From positions 1 through 64,000 of the forward strand of contig DGRZ01000094.1 in assembly GCA_002391195.1 (NCBI GenBank): DNA of 64,000 nt. Direction: 5' to 3'. The stretch comes from Fibrobacter sp. UBA4375 (GTDB taxonomy: Bacteria; Fibrobacterota; Fibrobacteria; Fibrobacterales; Fibrobacteraceae). Below are positions 24,676 through 32,195 of this stretch, piece after piece (position 1 is the first letter of the stretch; each line of letters starts with the position of its first letter). The notes beneath the pieces are model-generated. The model was not told where the DNA came from, made no database searches, and saw only the letters and a list, made by a program, of their open reading frames with translations. The position numbers were made by a program, and so were the translations under genes.

Positions 24676-25557
24676 CTAGATGATTCTCGAAAGTTCGTTG
24701 AAGTAGTCGAAGAAATAGAACAGCGAAAGAACCACGTCGGCACAAACGATATAGAGGAAAGACTTGATAACGGAGCGGGAGGTGGCCTTTGGAACCTGAC
24801 GCACGTCGTGAGCGATGTTCAGGGCCTGATAGCAGGCGTTGGTGGTAATGATACAGCCAAACACCAACGGCTTGACAACAATCAGCACAAAGTCCATGGT
24901 GGTAAGGGCCTTCAAGATTTCGTTGCTCAGGTAGTCCCAGGTGAGCTGCAGGTTCAGTGCGTTCCCGGTAAGGAAAATGGCGGCCTTGGTAATGAGAAAT
25001 CCAGCCCCGATGGCGCTACCGCTAAAGAAGATGGTCATGATGAGGGTGGCGATGGAGCCGCCGATGAGGCCTGGCATCACCAGGTAACGGATGGGATCTA
25101 CCCCCATGGTGGCAAGTGCGTCCACCTCGGAATTGATGACCATGCTACCGACGTATGTGGTAAGGGAAGAGCCGCTTCGGCCTGCAATCAGGAATGCCGT
25201 AAGTATTGGGCCCAGCTCGCGGATGATCACCACCACCATCAGGTTTCCCACCACGTCGTCAAAGCCCATCTTGCCCATGAGGGTCATGACTTCTACGATG
25301 ACTACCGCTCCGAAAAGGGTGGCCACGATAAAGAGAATCGGGAAAATTTCTACGCCGGTAAAGAAGGTCTGCAATATGATGTTGCGGGAGTCGGTCTTGA
25401 AGCTTCGGGTCTTTGAGAAGATGGAGGCGATGGCGCGGAAAAACAGGCATACCTGCTGGCCCAGGGTGCGGGTCATGAAAAACATCCCCAGGTGGTGAAA
25501 AATTTTCCCTACCAGGGTCAGTCTCGAGGCGCCGATTCTTTCTTCTGCGTTCTCCAT
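24676..25557 (-). CDS. mlaE: MlaE-type ABC transporter permease
   Basis: 293 residues with the MlaE family core: IRELGPILTAFLIAGRSGSS near residues 112-131, EVDALATMGVDPIRYLVMP near 145-163, and five or six membrane helices. It forms the inner-membrane part of the lipid transporter with the MlaF-type ATPase. Its ATG directly follows the engB stop codon with no gap. Confidence 0.9.
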   Translation of the reverse strand: MENAEERIGASRLTLVGKIFHHLGMFFMTRTLGQQVCLFFRAIASIFSKTRSFKTDSRNIILQTFFTGVEIFPILFIVATLFGAVVIVEVMTLMGKMGFDDVVGNLMVVVIIRELGPILTAFLIAGRSGSSLTTYVGSMVINSEVDALATMGVDPIRYLVMPGLIGGSIATLIMTIFFSGSAIGAGFLITKAAIFLTGNALNLQLTWDYLSNEILKALTTMDFVLIVVKPLVFGCIITTNACYQALNIAHDVRQVPKATSRSVIKSFLYIVCADVVLSLFYFFDYFNELSRII

Positions 25558-26181
25558 CTACTTCTCTACCAGTTCGTTCCCTTCCACCGCCTTGAGAATC
25601 TCTTGCCAGAGATGGTCCAGGCCGGTCTTTTTCAGGGCGCTTACGGCCAGAGGTTTCGAATCCAGCCCCATGCGTTCCTGGATGAGCTTCGTGTTCTTTG
25701 CAAACTCCGACTGGTTCACCTTGTCGCGCTTGCTTGCCACCACCAGCACGGGGCAACCCGTGGCACGGATGCTTTCCACCGTCTCCACGTCAATGGCGGT
25801 CCCGCCGTGGCGGATATCTACCAGGTAGATAAGCCCCCGCAGGTCCTTGCACTTTTCCACGTACTCGCGGATAAAGTCGCCCATCTCGTCCCGTTTCTGG
25901 ATGCTGACTTTGGCGAAGCCCACTCCTGGTAAATCTACAAGAAAAAACTTGCCGTTGACCTTGAAAAAGTTCAATTCGCGGGTCTTTCCGGGGGTAGAAC
26001 TGACCTTCACCAGGCTTTTTTGACCCATGAGGGCGTTCATCAGGGAGGATTTGCCCACGTTGGAGCGTCCGAGGAACCCCACCTGGGGGAGTCGCTCTTC
26101 GGGGAGACCCTTGAGGTTCACCGCTGCTTTCACGAATTCGGCGCTTGTAATTTCGATGGAGTCGAACTTTACCGGGTTCAC
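25558..26181 (-). CDS. engB: Ribosome biogenesis GTPase EngB (YsxC/YihA)
   Basis: 207 residues; a GTPase needed for large-subunit assembly. G1 GRSNVGKS near residues 38-45, G2 region STPGKTRELNFF, G3 VDLPGVGFAKV, and G4 SKRDKVNQ. It starts with GTG whose bases overlap the recR stop (GTGA). It runs directly into mlaE, so recR-engB-mlaE-mlaF form one unit. Confidence 0.93.
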   Translation of the reverse strand: MNPVKFDSIEITSAEFVKAAVNLKGLPEERLPQVGFLGRSNVGKSSLMNALMGQKSLVKVSSTPGKTRELNFFKVNGKFFLVDLPGVGFAKVSIQKRDEMGDFIREYVEKCKDLRGLIYLVDIRHGGTAIDVETVESIRATGCPVLVVASKRDKVNQSEFAKNTKLIQERMGLDSKPLAVSALKKTGLDHLWQEILKAVEGNELVEK

Positions 26182-26795
26182 AGGCTAACCCTCCCTTCGA
26201 AGGCACGGAGCATGGTGACTTCGTCTACAAATTCCAGGTCAGAACCCATGGGAATGCCGCGGGCGAGGCGGGTCCGTTTCACGTTCACGCCGGCGAGCAT
26301 GCGGTCAATCATCAGGGCGGTGCTGTCGGCCTCGGGGCTAGACCCTAGGGCCAGCACCAGTTCTTCTATCTGTTCGGCCTTGATGCGTTCCACCAGCTGG
26401 GGCAGGTGGAGCTGCTCGGGCCCGATACCGTCCAGGGGCGAAATCACACCACCCAGAACAAAGTAAAGTCCCTTGAAAATTCCGGAGCGTTCAAAAGGCA
26501 CGATGTCGGAACTTTTCTCCACCACGCACAGGGCCCGGGCGTCTTTCCGCTCGTTGCAGATGGGGCAAACCTCTTCGTCGGTAAAACAAAAACACCTGGG
26601 GCAGGGGTGGACTTTTTCCGCCGCCGCGTTCAGGGAATCTGCAAACTGGGCCACCTCCTCCTTGGAGCGGGTCAGCACGTGGTAGGCCAGCCTGCGGGCG
26701 GTCTTGCGGCCGATTCCGGGCAGGCTTGCAAATTCACCGATGAGGTTTTCCAGGCTTTGGGGCTCAGCGTTCATGGGTCCAGCTGTAGGCGTCAT
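26178..26795 (-). CDS. recR: Recombination protein RecR
   Basis: 205 residues from the first ATG; a second ATG at 26774 would give 198 and looks equally good. Helix-hairpin-helix LPGIGRKTARRLAYHV, a C4 zinc finger (CPRCFCFTDEEVCPIC), and a Toprim domain with FVLGGVISPLDGIGPE. RecR works with RecO/RecF to load RecA at gaps. The start overlaps the end of the EAL-HDOD gene. Confidence 0.94.
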   Translation of the reverse strand: MTPTAGPMNAEPQSLENLIGEFASLPGIGRKTARRLAYHVLTRSKEEVAQFADSLNAAAEKVHPCPRCFCFTDEEVCPICNERKDARALCVVEKSSDIVPFERSGIFKGLYFVLGGVISPLDGIGPEQLHLPQLVERIKAEQIEELVLALGSSPEADSTALMIDRMLAGVNVKRTRLARGIPMGSDLEFVDEVTMLRAFEGRVSL

Positions 26796-27999
26796 AGACG
26801 CAACGGTTCAATAGGTTGGTCGAAATTTTCAGGTCTTTCAACTGTTGCGAGATGGTGGTCTTGTCGTCTTGTTCCACGGCGTCGGCCAGGGTCAGCAGCT
26901 TGCCCAGCAGGCCTTTCCGGTGCAGCAGGGCGTCGCGGATTTCGTCGTCCATGGGGGAGTCGTTCAGAATGTTTTCGAGAGGGGTCCCTACCAGGGCGTC
27001 GACACGGCTGATAAGCCCCACCATGTAGGCCTTCGCCGGCAGGTCGTCGTCGGTGCCGCCGATAAAGCGGGTGATGATTTCCATAAAGCGGGCACGGTGG
27101 GTGGCGTTCTGGAACAGGGGCGAACTCTGGGGCGCCGTGCCGAACTCGGGCCTCGCGTAGAGAATCAGGGTGAGCCATTCCTGTATGTGCCGGAGGCCTA
27201 CCCAGGCGATAGCGTCCCGGACCTTGTCGATTCGCTTGCTTACATAGCCCGCCTTGGAATTCACGAACTTCAAGAAGTTTTCGGAAATGTCGGGGTAGGC
27301 TTCCAGGCCAGTGCTGACCTCGTCCAGCGACGGATGGGTGCGCAGCAGGAACAACAGCTTGATGATAGCTTCCGAGGTAGAGTCCAGTTTCTTGCCGGTC
27401 ACCAGTTCCGGCCTTGCAAAGTAGAACCCCTGGAAAAAGTCGTAGCCCAGGTTGAAACAGGTCTTGTAGGTGGCGGCGTCTTCCACCTTTTCGGCCAAAA
27501 GCTTGATGCCCTTCGCCTTGAAAAATTCCGCCGCCTGCTTCATGTTCTCTGTGCTGTTGTCCACCAGGTCCATCTTCACGTAGGACACGTAAGGGAACAG
27601 GGGCTCGAAACGCTTCAAGAATTCCTGGTTGAAAATAAAGTCGTCCAGGGCGAGCTCGAATCCCCGCTCCTTGTAGTGGGCCACGGCCTTCACCAGGGCC
27701 TCGTCCACCTCCACGTCTTCCAGAATCTCCAGCACGAACCACTTGGGGTTCAACAGCTTGAAGATGTTGTCCAGGAGCATTTCCCGGTTGCAGTTGATAA
27801 AGGCCTTGTTTTCGCCGATGAGCCTCGGGAGCCCGATGTTGGTGAGCACGTTTTCCAGCACCTGGGCGGTGGCCAGGTTGTCGTTGGCGATAACGGCGGT
27901 ATCGCTTTCCGGAGAATCCCGGAACAAAAGCTCGTAGGCGTATATTTTACCCTCTCGGTCGAGGATAGGCTGGCGTGCTAGATAGGCGAGAGAAAGCAT
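26764..27999 (-). CDS. Degenerate EAL plus HDOD signalling protein (YuxH-like)
   Basis: 411 residues. The N-terminal EAL-like domain (1-205) starts LARQPILDREGKIYAYELLFR. ELL replaces EAL, and the catalytic acidic residues are largely absent, as usual in the YuxH/CdgJ group, so it probably does not cleave cyclic di-GMP. The C-terminal HDOD domain (about 210-400) lacks a catalytic HD pair. Family members regulate motility or surface attachment. A 7-bp-period array ends 3 nt upstream of its ATG. Confidence 0.85.
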   Translation of the reverse strand: MLSLAYLARQPILDREGKIYAYELLFRDSPESDTAVIANDNLATAQVLENVLTNIGLPRLIGENKAFINCNREMLLDNIFKLLNPKWFVLEILEDVEVDEALVKAVAHYKERGFELALDDFIFNQEFLKRFEPLFPYVSYVKMDLVDNSTENMKQAAEFFKAKGIKLLAEKVEDAATYKTCFNLGYDFFQGFYFARPELVTGKKLDSTSEAIIKLLFLLRTHPSLDEVSTGLEAYPDISENFLKFVNSKAGYVSKRIDKVRDAIAWVGLRHIQEWLTLILYARPEFGTAPQSSPLFQNATHRARFMEIITRFIGGTDDDLPAKAYMVGLISRVDALVGTPLENILNDSPMDDEIRDALLHRKGLLGKLLTLADAVEQDDKTTISQQLKDLKISTNLLNRCVYDAYSWTHER

Positions 28000-28001
28000 T
28001 G

Positions 28002-28036
28002 GGTAGGGGTCAGGGGTTAGAATCTAGGGGATAGGG
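28002..28036. repeat. 7-bp-period array GGTAGGG/GTCAGGG
   Basis: Five heptamers GGTAGGG GTCAGGG GTTAGAA TCTAGGG GATAGGG lie just upstream of the EAL-HDOD start codon. A GTCATCCTCAC...GGTGAGGAT palindromic module (28054-28102) and a further heptamer run at 28153 follow in the 194-bp spacer to hisG. Confidence 0.65.
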
Positions 28037-28152
28037 CCGCGGGTTTCGAGAACTGTCATCCTCACGACCTGTGGTGAGCTGCGTCGAACCAAGGTGAGGA
28101 TCCGTGTGAAATGCTAGTGGTTAGGAGGGACGTTTCGCCTTACGGACTGTGT

Positions 28153-28200
28153 ACTAATCACTAACCACTGCATACTGAATTTAACGCTCCGCGTTAAATT
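28153..28200. repeat. Heptamer run and stem-loop at the hisG stop
   Basis: 28153-28180 reads ACTAATC ACTAACC ACTGCAT ACTGAAT (period 7). It runs into a perfect 10-bp stem AATTTAACGC / GCGTTAAATT (28178-28187 and 28191-28200) that contains the hisG stop codon and probably ends hisG transcription. Confidence 0.6.
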
Positions 28201-29033
28201 CTTGCGCTCTTGATACCGAATAGCAGAATGCTGCGGGCGCCGGCGTCCCAGAGGCGGTCCATGATGGCGTTGGCCTCTTCTTGGGGAACCATGGCCTTCA
28301 CGGAATACCATTCGCGACCGTGCAACTTGGTGACCGTCGGGGCATCCAGGCCCGGCGTAAGTTCGCAGGCCTTCGAAAGCAGTTCGGCGGGGCAGTCGTA
28401 CTCGATCATCATGTAGGACTGTGCCACCAGCTTGCCTTCGATACGGCGGATAAGGGTGTGCACTTCTTCCAGGCCCGTCTTCTGCGGGTTGCAGAACAGG
28501 GCGGCGTTGCTACGGAACAGCGGTTCGCCTACAATGCGGAGCCCCGCCTGCTTTAAGGTCGTGCCCGTTTCCACCACGTCCACGATGGCATCGGCCACGC
28601 CCAGGCTCACCGAAATTTCGACGGCGCCTTCCAGCACCACAAAGTCCATGGGCTTCTTGTAGAAACCTTCCACGATGTTCGGGAAGCTGGTGGCAATGGT
28701 CTTGTCCTTCAGCTCGTCCAGACTCTGCACCGGGCTTTCGTTCGGCACGGCGGCGCACATCTTCGAAGCGCCGAAGGGCAGGTCCAGCACCTTCACCGCG
28801 GGGCTCTTGGCTTCGGCGTTAAAGTCGATGCCGGTGATACCCGCGTCAATGATGCCGCGACCCACGTACATGGGAATGTCGCTTGGACGCAAGAAGAAAA
28901 ATTCAATCCCGTTCTTGGTATCCAGCTGGGTCAAGGTCTTGTAGGGCTTGGAGGCCTTGTAGCCGCAAGCCTTCAGAAGTTCCTGGGTGGGCTCAAAGAG
29001 CATGCCCTTGTTGGGGAGAGCGACTTTAATCAT
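28194..29033 (-). CDS. hisG: ATP phosphoribosyltransferase (long form)
   Basis: First enzyme of histidine synthesis, joining ATP and PRPP. 279 residues from the ATG at 29033, giving MIKVALPNKGML. The PRPP-binding segment is DAIVDVVETGTTLKQAGL (about residues 145-162). The C-terminal about 70 residues match the ACT-like regulatory domain of the long form, so HisZ is not expected. The ATG overlaps the hisE stop by four bases. A longer upstream frame exists but runs through hisE and is not used. Confidence 0.93.
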   Translation of the reverse strand: MIKVALPNKGMLFEPTQELLKACGYKASKPYKTLTQLDTKNGIEFFFLRPSDIPMYVGRGIIDAGITGIDFNAEAKSPAVKVLDLPFGASKMCAAVPNESPVQSLDELKDKTIATSFPNIVEGFYKKPMDFVVLEGAVEISVSLGVADAIVDVVETGTTLKQAGLRIVGEPLFRSNAALFCNPQKTGLEEVHTLIRRIEGKLVAQSYMMIEYDCPAELLSKACELTPGLDAPTVTKLHGREWYSVKAMVPQEEANAIMDRLWDAGARSILLFGIKSARI

Positions 29034-29290
29034 AGCTTGGCGTACACCTCTTCGAGGGTTAAACCTTTTTCGGCCATCATCACGGCCACGTAGTAGAGCA
29101 CCTGCGACAGTTCCAGGCACTGGGCGTCACGACTCTCGAAACGGGCGGCCATCCAGCTTTCGGCGGCCTCTTCCACCAGCTTCTTGCCTATACCGTGGGG
29201 GCCCTTCTTGAACAGTTCCGTGGTACCCTTGCCTTCGGGCATTTCCTTTTTGCGCTGGCAAGCCAGAGCGAACATCTCTTCAAATGTCAT
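29030..29290 (-). CDS. hisE: Phosphoribosyl-ATP pyrophosphatase
   Basis: 86 residues. It hydrolyses phosphoribosyl-ATP to phosphoribosyl-AMP, the second step of histidine synthesis. It has an all-alpha MazG-like fold with the metal-binding KKLVEEAAESWMAA helix and CLELSQVLYYVAVMM. It stands alone from HisI, as the short form. An AAGAGGTCTG ribosome site lies upstream. It is coupled to hisG by an ATGA overlap. Confidence 0.92.
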   Translation of the reverse strand: MTFEEMFALACQRKKEMPEGKGTTELFKKGPHGIGKKLVEEAAESWMAARFESRDAQCLELSQVLYYVAVMMAEKGLTLEEVYAKL

Positions 29291-29643
29291 AATAACAGAC
29301 CTCTTGATTTTACGGCGGTAAAGATAGAAAAATGTCGCCCCATTGCCCCTTTGTATGGGTTGCCGGGGCTCGCCTCGGGTCTATGTTCAGGGGCATGGGG
29401 CTCGGGCTGTACGGCCTTCGTTATAGCTAAAAACTATAGCTGATGATAAGTAAATAGTATGGGGAAAGACGAATATGGGCTAAAATGGCGTTTTTTAGCG
29501 AAATTTTGATGTTTTTATGACTAAAAATGACATTAAATGTAGTTTTGCGGGTTTAATCCCTATTGATTTTGTAGGAAAATAGTTTTACATTTGCATCCGT
29601 AATCAAAATCGTACAACGAGTGATGGAAGCCAAGTCCTTATTC

Positions 29644-29709
29644 GTCATCCTCGCGGAAGCGAGGATCCGCTAGAAAAGCAAACGGATCCTCACCTTCGTG
29701 AGGATGACT
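29644..29709. repeat. Compound GTCATCCTC...GAGGATGAC palindrome
   Basis: Two hairpins (ATCCTCGC/GCGAGGAT and ATCCTCAC/GTGAGGAT) are nested in one outer inverted repeat GTCATCCTC (29644) to GAGGATGAC (ending 29709). It is one of the dispersed palindromes of this genome. Here it lies in the presumed leader of metY and so might attenuate transcription. Confidence 0.65.
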
Positions 29710-29730
29710 GCTCTTGTCTCCATTACCCAA

Positions 29731-29765
29731 ACCTCGAACCTCGAGCCCCGAACCTCAAACCTCAA
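29731..29765. repeat. Heptamer array ACCTCGA/ACCTCAA
   Basis: Five 7-bp units (ACCTCGA ACCTCGA GCCCCGA ACCTCAA ACCTCAA) end directly before the AAAGGA ribosome site of metY. The same unit family precedes cysK at 31089. Confidence 0.75.
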
Positions 29766-29777
29766 AAGGACTTCAAC

Positions 29778-31064
29778 ATGACGACACAGAACAAGCTTCA
29801 CTTTGAAACCCTCCAGCTCCACGTAGGCCAGGAACAGGCAGACCCCGCCACCGATTCCCGCGCCGTTCCTATTTACCAGACCACCTCTTACGTTTTCCAC
29901 AGCGCCCAGCACGCTTCTGACCGTTTCCACCTGAAAGACGCGGGCAACATCTACGGCCGCCTCACCAACACCACCCAGGATGTTTTTGAAAAGCGCATCG
30001 CCGCCCTGGAAGGGGGCATTGCAGGCCTTGCCGTCGCATCCGGTGCGGCAGCCCTTACCTACGCCATTACCGCTCTCGCCCGCAAAGGCGACCACGTGGT
30101 GGCACAGCGCTCCATCTATGGCGGTACCTACAACCTGCTGCAGCACACCCTTCGCCCCTTCGGCGTGGATACCACCTTCGTGGATATCCACAACCTGGAC
30201 GAAGTCAAGGGCGCCATCAAGGACAACACCAAGCTTATCTTGATCGAGACTCTCGGCAATCCCAATTCCGACATCCCGGACATCGAGGCTATTTCTGAAA
30301 TCGCCCACAAGAACAAGATTCCGGTGGTTATCGACAACACCTTCGGAACGCCCTACCTGATTCGTCCGCTGGAACACGGCGCCGACATCGTGATTCATTC
30401 CGCCACCAAGTTTATCGGCGGTCATGGAACGACTCTCGGCGGTATCATCGTTGACGGTGGAAAGTTCGACTGGGCGGCAAGCGGCAAGTTCCCGCAGTTC
30501 ACCGAAGTAAACCCCAGCTACGGCGTGCCCTTTACCGCCGCCGCAGGGGCTGCCGCTTTCATCGTCTATATCCGTGCCATCCTCCTTCGCGACGAAGGCG
30601 CTGCCATTTCTCCGTTCAACGCCTTCTTGCTTTTGCAGGGCACCGAGACTTTGTCGCTGCGTCTGGACCGCCATGTGGAAAACACCAAGAAGGTCTTGGA
30701 ATTCCTCTCGAAGCACCCGAAGGTGGCCAAGGTGAACCACCCGAGCTTTGCGGACCATCCGCAGCACGCCCTCTACAAGAGGTATTTCCCCAACGGCGCA
30801 GGGTCTATTTTCACCTTCGATGTGAAGGGCGGCCAGGCCGAAGCCTTCAAGTTCATCGACAGCCTCAAGATTTTCAGCCTGCTGGCCAACGTGGCCGACG
30901 TGAAGAGCCTGGTGGTGCACCCCTACACGACGACCCACTCCGAACTCACTCCGGAAGAACTCGCCGCCGCAGGAATCAGCCCCGCCACCATCCGCCTCTC
31001 CATCGGTACGGAACACTACGAAGACATCATCGCCGACCTGGATCAGGCGCTTAGTGAGTTGTGA
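29778..31064 (+). CDS. metY: O-acetylhomoserine sulfhydrylase / aminocarboxypropyltransferase
   Basis: 428 residues; a PLP enzyme forming homocysteine from O-acetylhomoserine and sulfide. It has the Cys/Met-metabolism fold: ASGAAALTYAITALARKGDHVV, IETLGNPNSDIPDI, VIDNTFGTPYLIRPLEHGAD and the PLP lysine in SATKFIGGHGT. The insertion and length fit MetY better than MetB or MetC. An AAAGGACTT ribosome site precedes the ATG. cysK follows, giving a sulfur-assimilation pair. A heptamer array overlaps its stop codon. Confidence 0.93.
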   Translation: MTTQNKLHFETLQLHVGQEQADPATDSRAVPIYQTTSYVFHSAQHASDRFHLKDAGNIYGRLTNTTQDVFEKRIAALEGGIAGLAVASGAAALTYAITALARKGDHVVAQRSIYGGTYNLLQHTLRPFGVDTTFVDIHNLDEVKGAIKDNTKLILIETLGNPNSDIPDIEAISEIAHKNKIPVVIDNTFGTPYLIRPLEHGADIVIHSATKFIGGHGTTLGGIIVDGGKFDWAASGKFPQFTEVNPSYGVPFTAAAGAAAFIVYIRAILLRDEGAAISPFNAFLLLQGTETLSLRLDRHVENTKKVLEFLSKHPKVAKVNHPSFADHPQHALYKRYFPNGAGSIFTFDVKGGQAEAFKFIDSLKIFSLLANVADVKSLVVHPYTTTHSELTPEELAAAGISPATIRLSIGTEHYEDIIADLDQALSEL

Positions 31065-31137
31065 GTTTTGAGTGATGAGTCGTCATCCTCGTGCCTCAAA
31101 CCTCGCGCCTCGAACCTCGTGCCTCGTGCCTCAAACC
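31054..31137. repeat. Two heptamer arrays between metY and cysK
   Basis: 31054-31081: GTGAGTT GTGAGTT TTGAGTG ATGAGTC, overlapping the last codons and stop of metY. 31089-31137: seven units TCGTGCC TCAAACC TCGCGCC TCGAACC TCGTGCC TCGTGCC TCAAACC. Both have a strict 7-bp period with purine/pyrimidine bias. Confidence 0.8.
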
Positions 31138-31191
31138 TAACCATTCCGTTCAACTTTTATTAACTTCTAACTCAAAAAAGGACTTCAAACC

Positions 31192-32118
31192 ATGTCTAAA
31201 ATCTATACCTCTGCCGACCAGCTCATTGGTCACACCCCGCTTCTGGAACTCACTCACATCGAGGAAGGTTTCGGTGCCAAGATTCTCGCCAAGCTGGAAT
31301 ACTTCAACCCCGCCGGTTCCGTGAAGGACCGCGTGGCCAAGGCCATGCTGGACGACGCCGAAAAGAGCGGCAAGCTCAAGGCCGGTTCCGTGATTATCGA
31401 GCCTACCTCGGGTAACACCGGTATCGGTCTTGCCTCTGTGGCTGCCGCCCGCGGGTACCGCATCATCATCGTGATGCCCGAAACCATGAGCGTGGAACGC
31501 CGCCAGATCATGAAGGCTTACGGTGCAGAACTGGTGCTCACCGAAGGTGCCAAGGGCATGAAGGGCGCTATCGCCAAGGCCGAAGAACTGGCCAAGGAAA
31601 TTCCCAACAGCTTCATTCCGGGACAGTTCGTGAACCCGGCAAACCCGGCCGCCCACAAGGCTACCACCGGTCCCGAAATCTGGGAAGATACCGACGGCAA
31701 GGTGGACATCTTTGTGGCGGGTGTCGGCACCGGCGGTACGGTTTCCGGTGTTGGCGAATTCCTCAAGAGCAAGAATCCGAATGTGAAGATTGTGGCCGTG
31801 GAGCCTGCAAGTTCTCCGGTGCTCAGCAAGGGTACCGCCGGCGCTCACAAGATTCAGGGAATCGGCGCAGGATTTGTTCCCGACACCCTGAACACCAAGA
31901 TTTACGATGAAATCATTGCCGTGGAAAACGAAGACGCCTTTATAGCTGGTCGCGAAATCGGCAAGAAAGAAGGCGTGCTGGTGGGCATTTCTTCTGGAGC
32001 TGCTCTCTGGGCCGCCAAGGAACTGGCCAAGCGTCCCGAAAACAAGGGCAAGACCATCGTGGCCCTGCTCCCGGATACCGGCGACCGCTACCTCTCTACG
32101 GCTCTGTTCGCGGAGTAA
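31192..32118 (+). CDS. cysK: Cysteine synthase (O-acetylserine sulfhydrylase A)
   Basis: 308 residues; a PLP enzyme making cysteine from O-acetylserine and sulfide. The PLP lysine is in [14 protein letters not shown] (about residues 38-51), the substrate loop is [13 protein letters not shown], the phosphate loop is [12 protein letters not shown], and the late motif is [10 protein letters not shown]. An AAAAAAGGACTTC ribosome site precedes the ATG. It is cotranscribed with or downstream of metY. Confidence 0.96.
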   Translation: MSKIYTSADQLIGHTPLLELTHIEEGFGAKILAKLEYFNPAGSVKDRVAKAMLDDAEKSGKLKAGSVIIEPTSGNTGIGLASVAAARGYRIIIVMPETMSVERRQIMKAYGAELVLTEGAKGMKGAIAKAEELAKEIPNSFIPGQFVNPANPAAHKATTGPEIWEDTDGKVDIFVAGVGTGGTVSGVGEFLKSKNPNVKIVAVEPASSPVLSKGTAGAHKIQGIGAGFVPDTLNTKIYDEIIAVENEDAFIAGREIGKKEGVLVGISSGAALWAAKELAKRPENKGKTIVALLPDTGDRYLSTALFAE

Positions 32119-32133
32119 AAATTCCTCTAGTAG

Positions 32134-32195
32134 ATGCCCGCCTTCGCGGGCATGACAAGAGTTACGTCATCCTCGCGCAGGCGAGGATCTTTTAT
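32134..32195 (+). terminator. Double hairpin terminator between cysK and the convergent GH44 gene
   Basis: Hairpin 1: ATGCCCGC (32134-32141) with GCGGGCAT (32146-32153). Hairpin 2: ATCCTCGC (32169-32176) with GCGAGGAT (32181-32188), followed by CTTTTATTTATTT. The second is a good terminator for cysK. Both carry the dispersed CATGAC/GTCATCC ends. Confidence 0.8.

Larger units (their letters stand above)
29291..29777. other. 487-bp spacer between hisE and metY
   Basis: The divergent control region. From hisE outward there is a GC-rich block with repeated GGGGCTCG (29355-29415), a small TATAGCT...ACTATA inverted repeat (29423-29440), then AT-rich DNA (29440-29620) likely to carry the metY promoter. 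After that come a compound palindrome (29644-29709) and a heptamer array (29731-29765). No gene and no recognisable SAM-riboswitch core was found. Confidence 0.5.

Noticed and set aside
29291..29777. SAM or other riboswitch before metY
   Set aside because: The leader lacks the conserved core of known SAM riboswitches; only palindromic and heptamer repeats were seen.
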